Below, piece after piece: positions 45,737 to 55,650 of a DNA stretch of 64,000 nucleotides. Position 1 is the stretch's first letter. Each line of letters opens with the position of its first letter. The position numbers were made by a program, and so were the translations under genes. Below the pieces are notes generated by a model, which searched no databases, had not been told where the DNA came from, and worked only from the letters and a program-made list of their open reading frames with translations. Source of the stretch: a bacterium (GTDB lineage Bacteria > Orphanbacterota > Orphanbacteria > Orphanbacterales > Orphanbacteraceae); assembly GCA_025782575.1 (NCBI GenBank), contig JALGYY010000043.1, forward strand, positions 229,093 to 293,092. The letters are read 5' to 3'.

Positions 45737-46609
45737 TCAATGGAGCCGAAAAAGCCTTACCCCCATCACCACCGCCCCTTCCCGGAAAAACAGATACTGC
45801 GACGCCCGGTCGGAACCGCCGCCGCTTCGCGTGAGGATGCTTGGAAGATTCATGTACCCCCCGCTCCCGTACCCCTGCAAGAACAAACGATCAAGGAACT
45901 CCAGCCTGAGTCCCAGATTGGACGAGAATCCGTATCCCGCAAGATGGGCCTGATTGATACGTCGGGTGTTGAAGAGGGTGACGTCGCTGACCGGCACGAC
46001 CACCCCGCCGCCTCCCCCTACGGTCGCGAAGAGACCGATCGACCGGCCCGAATTCAGCCAGAGGGGAAACAACCTCTCCAGCTCCAGCGACAGATAGTTC
46101 AAACCGTTAGTATGTTCGAACCGGAGAAACGACTCTTCCATCGTGATGGGCGTATTTTCATATTCACCGGCAAAATCCTCCGACCCCTCGGCGCCGATCC
46201 GACCGGAGATTCTGGTACGCTGGTTCTGGACGGCAATGTACTTCAGATGGCTGAAAACGAGAGAGATGCTGGTCCTCTCGTTGAAGAAGTAGCCGACACG
46301 ACCGACATACTGGGGAATCGACAACTGTGAGGGGTTCAGATAGATTTCCGCACTGAGCGGCGTCGGGCGATCGACGGCGCTGATGTCGTGCAGGGTGAAG
46401 TCGTAATCCGGCCCGGTGAAATGGATGTCGCTCGATGAGTAGCCCGATCGGTTATATCCCCATGAAAGAAAGAAAGATCCCTTACGGTTCCGTTTCTTAC
46501 CCTGCGCGCTCCCCGCACGGGACGGCGCCGGCGTCAGGATGAGAAGGGCCAAACATCCAAGCAGGACGGCGAACCGGAACGGGCTTGATTGAGGACTGTG
46601 CATGATCAT
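45737..46609 (-). CDS. outer-membrane beta-barrel protein, function unknown
   Basis: 290 residues from ATG 46609, which overlaps the stop of the aromatic fusion gene (ATGA); the open frame before it is part of that gene. The signal peptide (AVLLGCLALLILTPAPSRAG) is followed by alternating hydrophobic and polar strands, for example VGRVGYFFNERTSISLVFS, IGLFATVGGGGG and FLQGYGSGGYMN, as in small OmpA-like or OMP_b-brl barrels. The last strand ends MGVRLFRLH, where an aromatic or hydrophobic residue near the end is a barrel-insertion feature. Not recognised further. Its co-expression with aromatic amino acid synthesis may be incidental. Confidence 0.75.
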   Translation of the reverse strand: MIMHSPQSSPFRFAVLLGCLALLILTPAPSRAGSAQGKKRNRKGSFFLSWGYNRSGYSSSDIHFTGPDYDFTLHDISAVDRPTPLSAEIYLNPSQLSIPQYVGRVGYFFNERTSISLVFSHLKYIAVQNQRTRISGRIGAEGSEDFAGEYENTPITMEESFLRFEHTNGLNYLSLELERLFPLWLNSGRSIGLFATVGGGGGVVVPVSDVTLFNTRRINQAHLAGYGFSSNLGLRLEFLDRLFLQGYGSGGYMNLPSILTRSGGGSDRASQYLFFREGAVVMGVRLFRLH

Positions 46610-48642
46610 GTTCGCTCGATCATCTTCATGAGTTCCGCAAATCGATCGAACGTGAGCGCCTGGGGCCCGTCTGAGAGCGCCTTGGCCGGCTCCGGGTGGA
46701 TCTCCACCATGATTCCATGGGCGCCGGCTGCGAGCGCCGCCAGAGAAAGGGAGGTGATGTATTGCCATGCCCCCGCAGCATGGGAGGGGTCGACGATAAC
46801 AGGTAGATGAGTCCGCTCGCGGAGTACAGGTACCGCGGAGAGATCGAGCGTAAATCTGGTGGCCGTCTCGAATGTTCTGATCCCTCGCTCGCAGAGAACA
46901 ACCTGCTGATTCCCTGCCGCAAGCAGATATTCAGACGCCGCAAGGAACTCGTCGATCGACGCCATGGCCCCCCGCTTGAGAAGCACCGGCCTGTCGATCC
47001 GACCCACTTCGCGTAGAAGCGAAAAATTCTGCATGTTTCTCGCGCCGATCTGGATCATGTCCGCAAGCTGCGCCACACGACCCACATCGGCCGGATGCAT
47101 CACTTCGGTTACCACCGGGAGCCCGTTGTTTCGCCCCGTCTCCACGAGGAGATCCAGCCCCTCGAATCCGAGCCCCTGAAAACTGTATGTCGACGTCCTG
47201 GGCTTGAAGACACCCCCTCTTAAGATATGCCCGCCATGCTTCTGCACAGCCTCCCCGCAAATCCGAATCTGCTCTTCCGATTCGACTGAACAGGGGCCGG
47301 CCATGATCACGACGTCATCCCCCCCGATCGCCACCTCTCCGACACGCACGATCGAATCGTCAGACCTGTAAGCGCGGGAAGCGAGTTTGTAACCTTTCTT
47401 TTCCGCAAGCTCGATGGAGTGGACCTTTCCCGGCTTCGGCGCGGGAGCGGAAACAGTCGTCTTCTCCCCCTTCGACCGTTTCTTCGGGCTGGCCGGGCGG
47501 GCGGATTCGGTCGTGAGCGCGGGATAGCTGCCGAGCACTTTCAGATAGCTCACTTCAGCCGTCAGATCGTGTAATGCCTGCTGCACGTTCTTATCGGAGG
47601 CGTTTCCCTCAAAATCAATATAGAAATAATATTCCCACGGCACATTCAGGCGGGGTCTCGACTCCAGTTTGGTCATGTTGAGTTTGTGATGATGGAGTAC
47701 GTTCAGGCAGTTCATGAGCGCACCCTCTTTGTGACCGGTGGCAAGGATGAGCGAAGTCTTGCACGGAATCCGGACGTCATGGTCGATCACCTCTTTGGCG
47801 ACAATGACAAACCGTGTGAAGTTCTCTCTTTGATTCGCCACATCCCGGCGAAGGACGCTCAGTCCGTAATGCCTGGCGGCGTCATCACTGGCGATCGCCG
47901 CCAGAGACTCATCACCGGCATCCCGCACCATGGCGACAGCCATCGCCGTATCGGCATGAGACTCCACTTTGCAATGAGAGAGACCTGCAAGGAATTCACT
48001 GCATTGCGCGAGCGCCTGGGGGTGAGAAAAAATGCGACGGATACGGGCAAGCGGGACGTCGGCGAGACCGACCAGGCAATGTTCGATCGGGATAACCTCT
48101 TCACCGACGATGAAGAGCGGCATGCGGTTCAGCAGGTCGTATGCTTCGTTGATAGAGCCCGCCGTTGTGTTCTCGATCGGCTGAACCGCATAGTCGCACT
48201 CACCTGACTCCGCCGCTTCGAGCAGCTCGCGAAACGAATCGTAGCCTCGATAGAGAACTTCGGCCCCCCGGGAACCGAAATGTTTTCTCGCCGCCTCGTG
48301 ACTATACGCACCTTCCGTCCCCTGATAGCCGACGGAAATGATCTCACCACTTTGATCGGGGTTCCGGCTCGCCAGCAGGAAATCTTTTTGCATGCGAAGG
48401 GAGTTCTCCAGGATCTCCCGAAAGATTCGAGTGACGAACCAGCCGTCGAGCCCAAGGCGGCGACCCCGGTCGAGGCGATCGGCCAGAAGATTCTCCTCAC
48501 GATCGAGATCGCGCACGAAGTCCGCGTCCTGATCCTTGAGGCGAACGACCTCTTCCACCGCCTTCCGGCGGCGGGCCAGCGCATCCAGAATCGAGTGATC
48601 GATTTCGTCCAGTTTTTTTCTGAGATCATCAATTGATGACAT
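46606..48642 (-). CDS. trifunctional chorismate mutase / prephenate dehydratase / DAHP synthase
   Basis: 678 residues. Residues 1-92 are an AroQ-type chorismate mutase (LRKKLDEIDHSILDALARRR). Residues 101-285 are prephenate dehydratase: VGYQGTEGAYSHEAA, PIENTTAGSINE and the catalytic ENFTRF at 273-278. Residues 293-374 are the ACT domain with the Phe-binding ESRP motif (327-330). After a Lys/Pro linker (375-405), residues ~408-678 are a type I-beta DAHP synthase: MAGPCSVES (449-455), RGGVFKPRTSTYSFQG, GARNMQN, VIVDPSHAAG. It would join the first step of the shikimate pathway with both steps to phenylpyruvate. One ACT domain might let Phe inhibit all activities. It could be transcribed with the flavoprotein gene 30 bp upstream. 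Confidence 0.95.
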   Translation of the reverse strand: MSSIDDLRKKLDEIDHSILDALARRRKAVEEVVRLKDQDADFVRDLDREENLLADRLDRGRRLGLDGWFVTRIFREILENSLRMQKDFLLASRNPDQSGEIISVGYQGTEGAYSHEAARKHFGSRGAEVLYRGYDSFRELLEAAESGECDYAVQPIENTTAGSINEAYDLLNRMPLFIVGEEVIPIEHCLVGLADVPLARIRRIFSHPQALAQCSEFLAGLSHCKVESHADTAMAVAMVRDAGDESLAAIASDDAARHYGLSVLRRDVANQRENFTRFVIVAKEVIDHDVRIPCKTSLILATGHKEGALMNCLNVLHHHKLNMTKLESRPRLNVPWEYYFYIDFEGNASDKNVQQALHDLTAEVSYLKVLGSYPALTTESARPASPKKRSKGEKTTVSAPAPKPGKVHSIELAEKKGYKLASRAYRSDDSIVRVGEVAIGGDDVVIMAGPCSVESEEQIRICGEAVQKHGGHILRGGVFKPRTSTYSFQGLGFEGLDLLVETGRNNGLPVVTEVMHPADVGRVAQLADMIQIGARNMQNFSLLREVGRIDRPVLLKRGAMASIDEFLAASEYLLAAGNQQVVLCERGIRTFETATRFTLDLSAVPVLRERTHLPVIVDPSHAAGAWQYITSLSLAALAAGAHGIMVEIHPEPAKALSDGPQALTFDRFAELMKMIERT

Positions 48643-48672
48643 CGGGGCTCCTGGGAGGTTCGGTTTGTGCCG

Positions 48673-50214
48673 TCAGGAATTCAGTATAGCAGCCGCGGCG
48701 ATCATGCCGGGCCCGCAGGTGATTCCGCCGCCGGGATGGGAGCCGCTTCCACAGAGCCAGAGCCCTTCCAATGGTGTCGAGTACTGCGCGCACGTCGGAA
48801 CGGGACGCATGAACAAGACCTGATCAAGCCCCTGCTCACCGTGATAGAGATGCCCGCCGTTCAGGCCGTACTCCCGTTCCAGATCGAGGGGCGTCAGCAC
48901 TTCCCGTCCCACGATCCGGTCTCGAAGCTCCGGGGCGTAGGATGCCAGCCGGGACACGACCAGATCACCCAGCTCCTCCCGACGGGCGTCGGTCCATTCC
49001 AGCGTTCCTGTCGGCGGAACGGCGTAGACCAGAATCGAGACAACATGCCCTCCATCCGGCGCAAGCGACGGGTCAGAGAGTGAAGGGACCGCCACGTCCA
49101 GACAGGGTTCCACGGGCATCTCGCCGTACTTGACGCAATCGAACGCCTTCTCTAGCGAAACGAGCGACTCGCCGATCCGAATGTTCTCCGGCTCCAGATC
49201 GGGACGGCAGGCAAACGCGAGGGGACCTGTGAGAGCGAGGTGAACCTTCGCGACATTTCCCCTGGCTTTGAAATTCTGCATTCCTCTCTCGAGATCGAGG
49301 GGAAGATCGCGTGGGGTCATGAGATCGAGGAAAGTCGTACGGGGATCGCATGACGAGGCGACCATCGAACCATCGAGCTCTTCGCCGCCGGCGAGAGTGA
49401 CCCCCACAACCACACCGGCCCGTAGACGAATCCGGGAGACCGACTCATTCAGCCGGACCTCCACTCCCCGCGATTCGCATGCGGCGAGAAGCGCGCGAAC
49501 GAGCGCCGGTGCCCCCCCCTGGATACCCGCGCCTCTTACTGCTTCATACATCATAAGTCCGGTAGCTGTGCCGGGCGACCAGGGGCCGAGCAGGCTGGCA
49601 CTCAATCCGGGTGCCGCAAGCGCCGATTGAAGAAGAGGCGTTTCGAAACTCTCCTCCATCCAGTCCCGAAGAGGCATGGGAGCTAACCGGAGGAATTCGA
49701 TCATCTCCTTCCTGCCCAGGCGCCGCATGTTCATTCCCGCTTTGATCATCCCCCAGAAATCGCTCCGGTCGTTTCCGGCGACAGGCGGGGAGGGACCGTT
49801 CAACAGGGGGAGAAGAAAACGACCGAGCCGGGAATGAAATGCCTGGTACTTCGCGTAGCGATCCGCGTCCCGTGCAGAGAATGAGTTGATCTCCGGCGCC
49901 GCTTTTGAAGGATCCCGGTGCAAGAGAAGCCCCGTGCCTTTCCGTTCGGGAAGAAAAACAGGAACCGGCTCGCTTCTCCTTCTTAATCCATGCTTCTCGA
50001 GGTCGAGATCTTTGATCACCGAGGCGCGTACGCCCGTCGTGTCGTGGAGAATACCCGCGGTCCGGTATCCCGGATTAAACTCGGTGGAAGAGGCGAGTCC
50101 CCCTACCTCTCCGCGCCGTTCGACAACAAGAACCCGCCGCCCCCCTCTGGCCAGAAGGCCGGCGGCAGTGAGCCCGTTGTGTCCCGCTCCGATTACAATC
50201 GTGTCGTAACTCAA
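48673..50214 (-). CDS. PYROXD2-like FAD-dependent oxidoreductase
   Basis: 513 residues from TTG 50214, which overlaps the preceding stop (TTGA); the longer frame to 50301 belongs to the upstream gene. The FAD dinucleotide motif is YDTIVIGAGHNGLTAAGLL at the N-terminus, followed by VLVVERRGEVGGLASS. The C-terminus has LEGLWLCGSGSHPGGGI, closing the FAD site. The family (COG1233, with phytoene desaturases and mammalian PYROXD2) oxidises or isomerises hydrophobic substrates. A second, paralogous copy lies directly upstream; no carotenoid gene is present. The GcvT-like gene at the head of the operon suggests N-methyl amine or amino-acid oxidation, but that is inference. Confidence 0.88.
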   Translation of the reverse strand: MSYDTIVIGAGHNGLTAAGLLARGGRRVLVVERRGEVGGLASSTEFNPGYRTAGILHDTTGVRASVIKDLDLEKHGLRRRSEPVPVFLPERKGTGLLLHRDPSKAAPEINSFSARDADRYAKYQAFHSRLGRFLLPLLNGPSPPVAGNDRSDFWGMIKAGMNMRRLGRKEMIEFLRLAPMPLRDWMEESFETPLLQSALAAPGLSASLLGPWSPGTATGLMMYEAVRGAGIQGGAPALVRALLAACESRGVEVRLNESVSRIRLRAGVVVGVTLAGGEELDGSMVASSCDPRTTFLDLMTPRDLPLDLERGMQNFKARGNVAKVHLALTGPLAFACRPDLEPENIRIGESLVSLEKAFDCVKYGEMPVEPCLDVAVPSLSDPSLAPDGGHVVSILVYAVPPTGTLEWTDARREELGDLVVSRLASYAPELRDRIVGREVLTPLDLEREYGLNGGHLYHGEQGLDQVLFMRPVPTCAQYSTPLEGLWLCGSGSHPGGGITCGPGMIAAAAILNS

Positions 50215-51800
50215 ACCGTTCTTGTCCTCAACAGTTCGCGCGCGGCAAGCATGCCGGGCGCCCCCATGATGCCCCCTCCCGGGTGACTCCCTGACGCGCA
50301 CATCCAGAGGTTTTCAATCGGTGTCCGGAACCGGGCCATCTTCGGCGATGGCCGGAGGAAAAAGAGCTGATCGAGCGAGAGTTCCCCGTGGAAAATATTC
50401 CCTTCCGTGAGGCCATACTCCTGCTCCAGATCCCAGGGAGTCAGCACATGTCTGTGCAGGATCGCCTCTTTGATTCCGGGACAGTACTCTGATAGCGTAT
50501 CGATCACCGCGTCACCGAACGCCTCCCGCTTTTTCGGCCAGTACTCCGGCCCCTCTTTGATGTGATAGGGCGCATATTGTACGAAGATCGACATCACATG
50601 CTTGCCGGGAGGGGCGACTGTCGGATCGGTGAGCGACGGGATGACGATGTTCAGATAAGGTCGCTCTGAGAAGTCGCCGTATTTCGCCTGATCGTAGGCC
50701 CGTTCGAGATATTCGATACTCGGCGCGATTGCGATGTCGCCGAAAAGATGGGGGCCGACCCCCGGCCGGCAGGTGAAATCGGGAATACGGTCGAGCGCCA
50801 GATTCACCTTTCCCGAACTCCCCCTCATCTTGAAATTCTTGAGAGCAGAGACCGTTTCATCGTCGAGATTCTCTTCGCCGACGAATCCTAAGAGTGTGAG
50901 GCGGGGATCGGTTCCCGATACGACCACGCGGGCACGGATCTCTTCTCCGCTTTCAAGAACCACCCCTTCTGATGAGCCGTTTTTCAGCAGCACTTTTTGA
51001 ACCGGTGATTCCGTCCGGATCTCGGCCCCGTACGATCGTGCGGCGCTCGCGATCGCCAGGCTGATTCCGCCGGTCCCCCCCTTGGAAAGTCCCCAGGAGC
51101 GAAACGCTCCATCTATTTCGCCCATATAGTGATGAAGAAGTACGTATGCAGTTCCCGGCGAGCGGATCCCCAAAAACGTACCGATAATCCCGCTCACCGA
51201 CATGACCGCCTTCAGGGAATCGCTCTCGAACCAGCCGTCCAGGAAATCGACCGCACTCATGGTGAGCATTCGATACTTTACCGCCTGCAGATCCGGGCCC
51301 AGATTCTGGAAACGCTTTCCAAGACGGAGGAGATCGGAAAGACCGCGGGGATCGAGCGAACCGGGATCGGGAGGGACCATGTCGAGAATCGGCTTCACGA
51401 ACCGGGCCATCTGGACCATCGTCCGGCCGAACTCGGGATAGATTTCGGCATCCCGAGGGCTGAGACGAGCGAGCTCGCGCCTCGTCTTCTCCCAGTCACT
51501 CCAGCGGACGAGCCCCCGCCCGTCATGAAGGGGCTGAAACGACTGCTCAAGCGGCATGATCTCCAGGCCGTGGCTCGGCAGATCAAGATCCCGGATGATC
51601 TTCGGTCGGAGCAGGCTGACCACATAGGAACAGGTTGAGTAGTGATAGCCGGGATAAATCTCTTCGGTCACCGCCGCGCCGCCGAGAACGTGCCGCCGCT
51701 CCAGTACAAGTATCTTCCGGCCCGCCTTGGCGAGATACGCGGCACAGGTCAGGCCGTTATGCCCTCCACCGATCACAATGGCGTCATAATTCGCGCCCAT
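50211..51800 (-). CDS. PYROXD2-like FAD-dependent oxidoreductase
   Basis: 529 residues. FAD motif YDAIVIGGGHNGLTCAAYL, then ILVLERRHVLGGAAVTEE; C-terminal NLWMCASGSHPGGGIMG. It is clearly related to the downstream protein (shared LTPWDLEQEYGLTEGN or LTPLDLEREYGLNGGH near the end), so the two arose by duplication and may form a heterodimer or act in sequence. The ATG overlaps the stop of the GcvT-like gene by one base (TGATG) and its own stop overlaps the next start, so translation of all three is coupled. Confidence 0.9.
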   Translation of the reverse strand: MGANYDAIVIGGGHNGLTCAAYLAKAGRKILVLERRHVLGGAAVTEEIYPGYHYSTCSYVVSLLRPKIIRDLDLPSHGLEIMPLEQSFQPLHDGRGLVRWSDWEKTRRELARLSPRDAEIYPEFGRTMVQMARFVKPILDMVPPDPGSLDPRGLSDLLRLGKRFQNLGPDLQAVKYRMLTMSAVDFLDGWFESDSLKAVMSVSGIIGTFLGIRSPGTAYVLLHHYMGEIDGAFRSWGLSKGGTGGISLAIASAARSYGAEIRTESPVQKVLLKNGSSEGVVLESGEEIRARVVVSGTDPRLTLLGFVGEENLDDETVSALKNFKMRGSSGKVNLALDRIPDFTCRPGVGPHLFGDIAIAPSIEYLERAYDQAKYGDFSERPYLNIVIPSLTDPTVAPPGKHVMSIFVQYAPYHIKEGPEYWPKKREAFGDAVIDTLSEYCPGIKEAILHRHVLTPWDLEQEYGLTEGNIFHGELSLDQLFFLRPSPKMARFRTPIENLWMCASGSHPGGGIMGAPGMLAARELLRTRTV

Positions 51801-52987
51801 CAGGTTCTCTTCCGTTCGGGATCGAAGAAGGGCTTCGGCACGACAACGGCCTTCATTTTCTTTCGTTCGAAGTCGACTGTCGTTTCGATCATCAATTCGG
51901 TGCCCTTTTCAGACCAGCCTTTGTTGACTGTGGCGAGCGCTAGATTCTTCTTCAGTATGGATGACCAGGCACCGCTCGTCGCCTGGCCGACCTGGCGGCC
52001 GTCCCGATAGACGGGGAGTGGATCGCGCCACGCGTGGCGCGGCACCTCCGGGGGGAGCCCTGATTCCTCGAAGACCCTCTCGAGATCATCCCAGTCGAGT
52101 TCGAGCCCGACGAGCCGGCGGGCCACGCCCCTATCCTGTTCCGCGAGAATCGCCGCCTGCCCGACAAAAGATTCGCGCTTCAACTGAACCGCCCAGTCAA
52201 GGCCGATCTCGAATGGTGTCGACTTCTGCGATTCGATCATGCAGGTTCTGGCGCTGAAGTAGTCGACGCCATGGAGAACGAAGCCCGCTTCGATCCTTGT
52301 CACGTCCATGGCATCGAGGCCGCACGGTTCGATTCCGTGAATCTTTCCCGCTTTCATGATGGCATCGTAAACGGGCAAGGCATTCTCGTTCGCCGTCCAG
52401 ACTTCAAATCCGAGATCGCCCGTGTATCCCGTGCGGGTAATCTCGACCGGTTTACCGGCCACCATTCCCGTAGTGGCCCGGAAGAACCGCAGCCCTTCGA
52501 TTTCCGCCTCGGCGGCAGCGGCCAGGATCGTGCGGGAAGCGGGGCCTTGAAGGGCGAGCACGCCGATCCGGTCGGTGCTCTCATGGATCGCCACTTCAAA
52601 GCCGCGGGCACAGCGCTGAAGCCATTGGAGGGCGGGCGAATTCGATGTCACCCGGAAGTGTTCCTCGCTCCACCGGGTGATCGTGCCGTCATCGAGCACC
52701 TTGCCACGGTCATCGCACCAGCAACAGTAGGTCACTCGGCCGACGCGCAGTTTCTCAATATTCCGCACCATGACACGAGCGAGAAACGACGGCGCGTCTT
52801 TGCCTGTCACTTCGTATTTCATGAGAGGGGTGACGTCGATCAGGCCGGCTGCGTGGCGGAAGGCAATGTACTCACGGTCATTCACGGTATCGTACGAGCA
52901 GACCGCGTGATACCCCGCCCACTCCTTCCAGAGAAGGCTCGTGCAGAGCTCGGATGTGCGAGGGTGGAACGGTGTCTGCAGCGGCAT
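51800..52987 (-). CDS. GcvT-like aminomethyltransferase-family protein
   Basis: 395 residues. The folate-binding fold is shown by GLIDVTPLMKYEVTGKDAPSFL (N-terminal), RTGYTGDLGFEVW (mid, the GYTGE-like motif), IEPCGLDAMDVTRIEAGF and the C-terminal barrel with RRLVGLELD and GQATSGAWSSILKKNLALA. The rest of the glycine cleavage system (GcvP, GcvH) is absent here, and the partner genes are flavoproteins. This fits the dimethylglycine/sarcosine dehydrogenase-type module, in which an FAD oxidase and a GcvT-like domain demethylate an N-methyl substrate and load formaldehyde onto folate. The substrate is not evident. Confidence 0.88.
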   Translation of the reverse strand: MPLQTPFHPRTSELCTSLLWKEWAGYHAVCSYDTVNDREYIAFRHAAGLIDVTPLMKYEVTGKDAPSFLARVMVRNIEKLRVGRVTYCCWCDDRGKVLDDGTITRWSEEHFRVTSNSPALQWLQRCARGFEVAIHESTDRIGVLALQGPASRTILAAAAEAEIEGLRFFRATTGMVAGKPVEITRTGYTGDLGFEVWTANENALPVYDAIMKAGKIHGIEPCGLDAMDVTRIEAGFVLHGVDYFSARTCMIESQKSTPFEIGLDWAVQLKRESFVGQAAILAEQDRGVARRLVGLELDWDDLERVFEESGLPPEVPRHAWRDPLPVYRDGRQVGQATSGAWSSILKKNLALATVNKGWSEKGTELMIETTVDFERKKMKAVVVPKPFFDPERKRT

Positions 52988-53077
52988 ACGATCAGTCCCT
53001 CTATGCTCTCGCCCCTGTCGCCGCCGACAGGTTCTCCGGCGGTACCAGGAAAGTGATCTGGCGAACCGGGACTGATT

Positions 53078-55543
53078 CTATCTGATGAGAACCACCTTTT
53101 GGAAGTGTCGATCCTCATCAACTCGAAGTCGGATGAAATAAGTGCCGCTCGGCGCCTGGCGGCCGCTCCCAAGGCGTCCGTCCCAGAGCACGGAATGCTC
53201 TCCCCCGATGTCCGGCCGGTCAAGGAGTGAACGGACGAGCTGTCCCGCGTGGTTGTAGATATCGATGGTCACGCGGGCGGGATCTGCAAGTGAATAGCGG
53301 ATCGTAGAGGTCGGATTGAAGGGGTTCGGTGATGCGGTAAACCGGGCTGAACGGCCGGGGAGACCCTCGACCACAGCCGTCGCCTGGGAAGAGCTGATAT
53401 CGAACGAGAGTACATAGGCATCGGTGACGAACGTGCCGTTTAATGTCGTGTCATATGCGCCGGTGGTAAGCGGGAAGTCAGAGGAATTCGTTTCCCCGGA
53501 CAAGATGACGTCACCTGCTGCGTTCAAGCAGAAGTCCCAGCAATATTCATCGATCGATCCCCCCAGATAGGTCGAGTGCCCGGCATCTGCCAGATCCGCT
53601 GAGAATCTGGTAAGAAACAGATCATATGTGCCGCCGTTGAAGTCCGGGTCCCATGCGTTCGCCGTTACAGGAAAATCGGTTGAAAGAGTGTGCCCTCCCA
53701 GAACGACTTCGCCTGTCGGGAGGAGTCCCAGTCTCCATCCGAAGTCGGCAAGAAAGCCACCTTGATACGTACAGGCCGTCAGCGTGCTTCCTGTCGCGTC
53801 AAACTGGGCGATGAAGGCATCCGAGTCGCGACCGATTGTCGTCTGGAACGCGCCGGGGGTTACCGGAAAATTGTTGGACTTCGTGGTTCCGCAAACATAG
53901 ACAGGACCAGCGGGGTCTACCACCACCGATATTCCTTCATCATCATCTCTTCCGCCAAGCAGGGTGGAGAATTCGAGTTGGGCCCCGTCGGCTGAAAGCT
54001 TAACGAGAAATGCATCAGAGGAATCGTCGGGCGTCGTGTCAAAGGCTCCTGCTGTGACAGGGAATGTACTCGACCGTGTCAACCCGGTCAGATAAATACT
54101 CCCGGCTTCGTCAGTCTCCATGCCCCAGATCCGATCACCCAGGTTCCCCCCGATAAACGTCGAGAACATCAGCTGACTCCCTGTGCCATCCAGTTTACTG
54201 ACGAACCCATCGCCGAACCCGTTGTAATCGAGGTCGAACGCCCCGGCGGTAGTTTGATAGAGCGCCGAAAACGTGCGGCCGGCCACCAGGACCTCTCCGG
54301 CGTGCGTTGTCTTCAAAGCAATCGCCTCATCGAAGTTCGACCCGCCGAGATACGTGGAAAAGTGGATGGAATCGAGCCTGGCATCCAGCTTCAACAGAAA
54401 AACGTCCTGTGATCCGTTCGCCTCTCCGTCGAAAGCGGACGAGGTAATCGGGAAGTCACTCGACCGGGTCATGCCGGCAAGAAGAATCGCCCCGGTATCA
54501 TCCAGCACGAGAGCCTGGGCCGCTTCGAAATCGGCGCCGCCGATAAATGTCGATGCGAGAAGCTCGCTCCCGGTGGGGTCGAGCCTGCTTACGAACACAT
54601 CCGCCAGAGAGGCGAGTGTCGTCTGATAGGCGCCCATTGTAGTGGGATAGTCATCGGAAAGCGTGTAGCCCGCGATTATGATGTTGCCGTCCGACTCGAC
54701 CGCCGAAGTGAGAGCGGACTCGAGGCTTCCCCCGCCGATCAGCGTGCTCCACAGCAGCCCCGGGTCGAATACGATCGCCGCGGACGGGTCGGTCTCCTCC
54801 ACTTCAAAGCCTAGGAGGTTAGGACCTAAAATACGATAGCGACCCTTGCGGGACGTGTCATGGTCATCATATTCCTGCCACACTTGCGGGCTTGTCTCGA
54901 GCATCTCACCTGCAGGACCATGCAGAACGAGTTCGCCTGCGCCGTTGATTGAAAGATCTGAGATACCCTCATAACGGAACACTACTTGAGAAAGGTCAGC
55001 GCCGGGTGCGACCAGAAGATCGTACTTAAGGTGCCCTGCCGAAGTCCGCTCGTAGAGAAGATCGATGCCCGGATATAGGTCCCTATATAGAACCTGTCCA
55101 TACATGGCGGCACCCCGGCTGCTGCTTCCCCCATCAGTACCGGTCATGTAACGAATCTGAGCCGGTCCCCTGTCGATCCCGGCGGGGAGAACATCCATGG
55201 ATGAACCGGGAAAGTCGATTCGAAAAGCGTGTCGCTCCAGAATACCGTCTGCGACGGCAGCGGAATCGACCGGCATCCGGCCCCGTTCGCGGGGGAGGGA
55301 GAAGCCACTGGTTCCGGTAATCCGATCAACTATGATGCCGTTGTCAGTAAAGAAGAGCGTGCCACCGGGACCGCTGGCGTAGAAGTAGACCTCGTCCGGA
55401 TATCTGCCGTTGTTCTCCACAAATGGGGCCGAGGCTGATGCCTCTGCCGCGAATGATCCGGAAAAGAAGAGAAGCAGGAATAGAGAGAACGCACGAAAGA
55501 AGACCGCATTACGCGGGACACCGCCGGGGTTGATGCCGTTCAT
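53078..55543 (-). CDS. secreted SBBP-repeat beta-propeller protein with sorting domain
   Basis: 821 residues; GGAAAGG precedes the ATG. Signal peptide at ~16-36 (FSLFLLLFFSGSFAAEASA). Residues ~40-265 form an N-terminal beta domain (ENNGRYPDEVYFYASGPGG). About eight SBBP repeats follow, each ~55 residues with STFIGG or STYLGG, a V-x-D-x-x-G strand, G-x-T-x-S-x-x-F-P-x-T and DAFLVKL-like ends; these build a beta-propeller. The C-terminus is the FlgD-like domain (SPNPFNPTSTIRYSL, GQLVRSLL, LWDGRLGSG, SGTYFIRL, KVVLIR). Probably surface-located; propellers of this kind are usually binding modules. Confidence 0.88.
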   Translation of the reverse strand: MNGINPGGVPRNAVFFRAFSLFLLLFFSGSFAAEASASAPFVENNGRYPDEVYFYASGPGGTLFFTDNGIIVDRITGTSGFSLPRERGRMPVDSAAVADGILERHAFRIDFPGSSMDVLPAGIDRGPAQIRYMTGTDGGSSSRGAAMYGQVLYRDLYPGIDLLYERTSAGHLKYDLLVAPGADLSQVVFRYEGISDLSINGAGELVLHGPAGEMLETSPQVWQEYDDHDTSRKGRYRILGPNLLGFEVEETDPSAAIVFDPGLLWSTLIGGGSLESALTSAVESDGNIIIAGYTLSDDYPTTMGAYQTTLASLADVFVSRLDPTGSELLASTFIGGADFEAAQALVLDDTGAILLAGMTRSSDFPITSSAFDGEANGSQDVFLLKLDARLDSIHFSTYLGGSNFDEAIALKTTHAGEVLVAGRTFSALYQTTAGAFDLDYNGFGDGFVSKLDGTGSQLMFSTFIGGNLGDRIWGMETDEAGSIYLTGLTRSSTFPVTAGAFDTTPDDSSDAFLVKLSADGAQLEFSTLLGGRDDDEGISVVVDPAGPVYVCGTTKSNNFPVTPGAFQTTIGRDSDAFIAQFDATGSTLTACTYQGGFLADFGWRLGLLPTGEVVLGGHTLSTDFPVTANAWDPDFNGGTYDLFLTRFSADLADAGHSTYLGGSIDEYCWDFCLNAAGDVILSGETNSSDFPLTTGAYDTTLNGTFVTDAYVLSFDISSSQATAVVEGLPGRSARFTASPNPFNPTSTIRYSLADPARVTIDIYNHAGQLVRSLLDRPDIGGEHSVLWDGRLGSGRQAPSGTYFIRLRVDEDRHFQKVVLIR

Positions 55544-55650
55544 CGATAGGCCTTTCCGCTGGATTACCGGTTTAACTGCCTCCGGGATAATCAGTTACGC
55601 CATTTGAACCGAAGGGGGATCGCATTAGGGATGAGTACATGCTACCAGAT

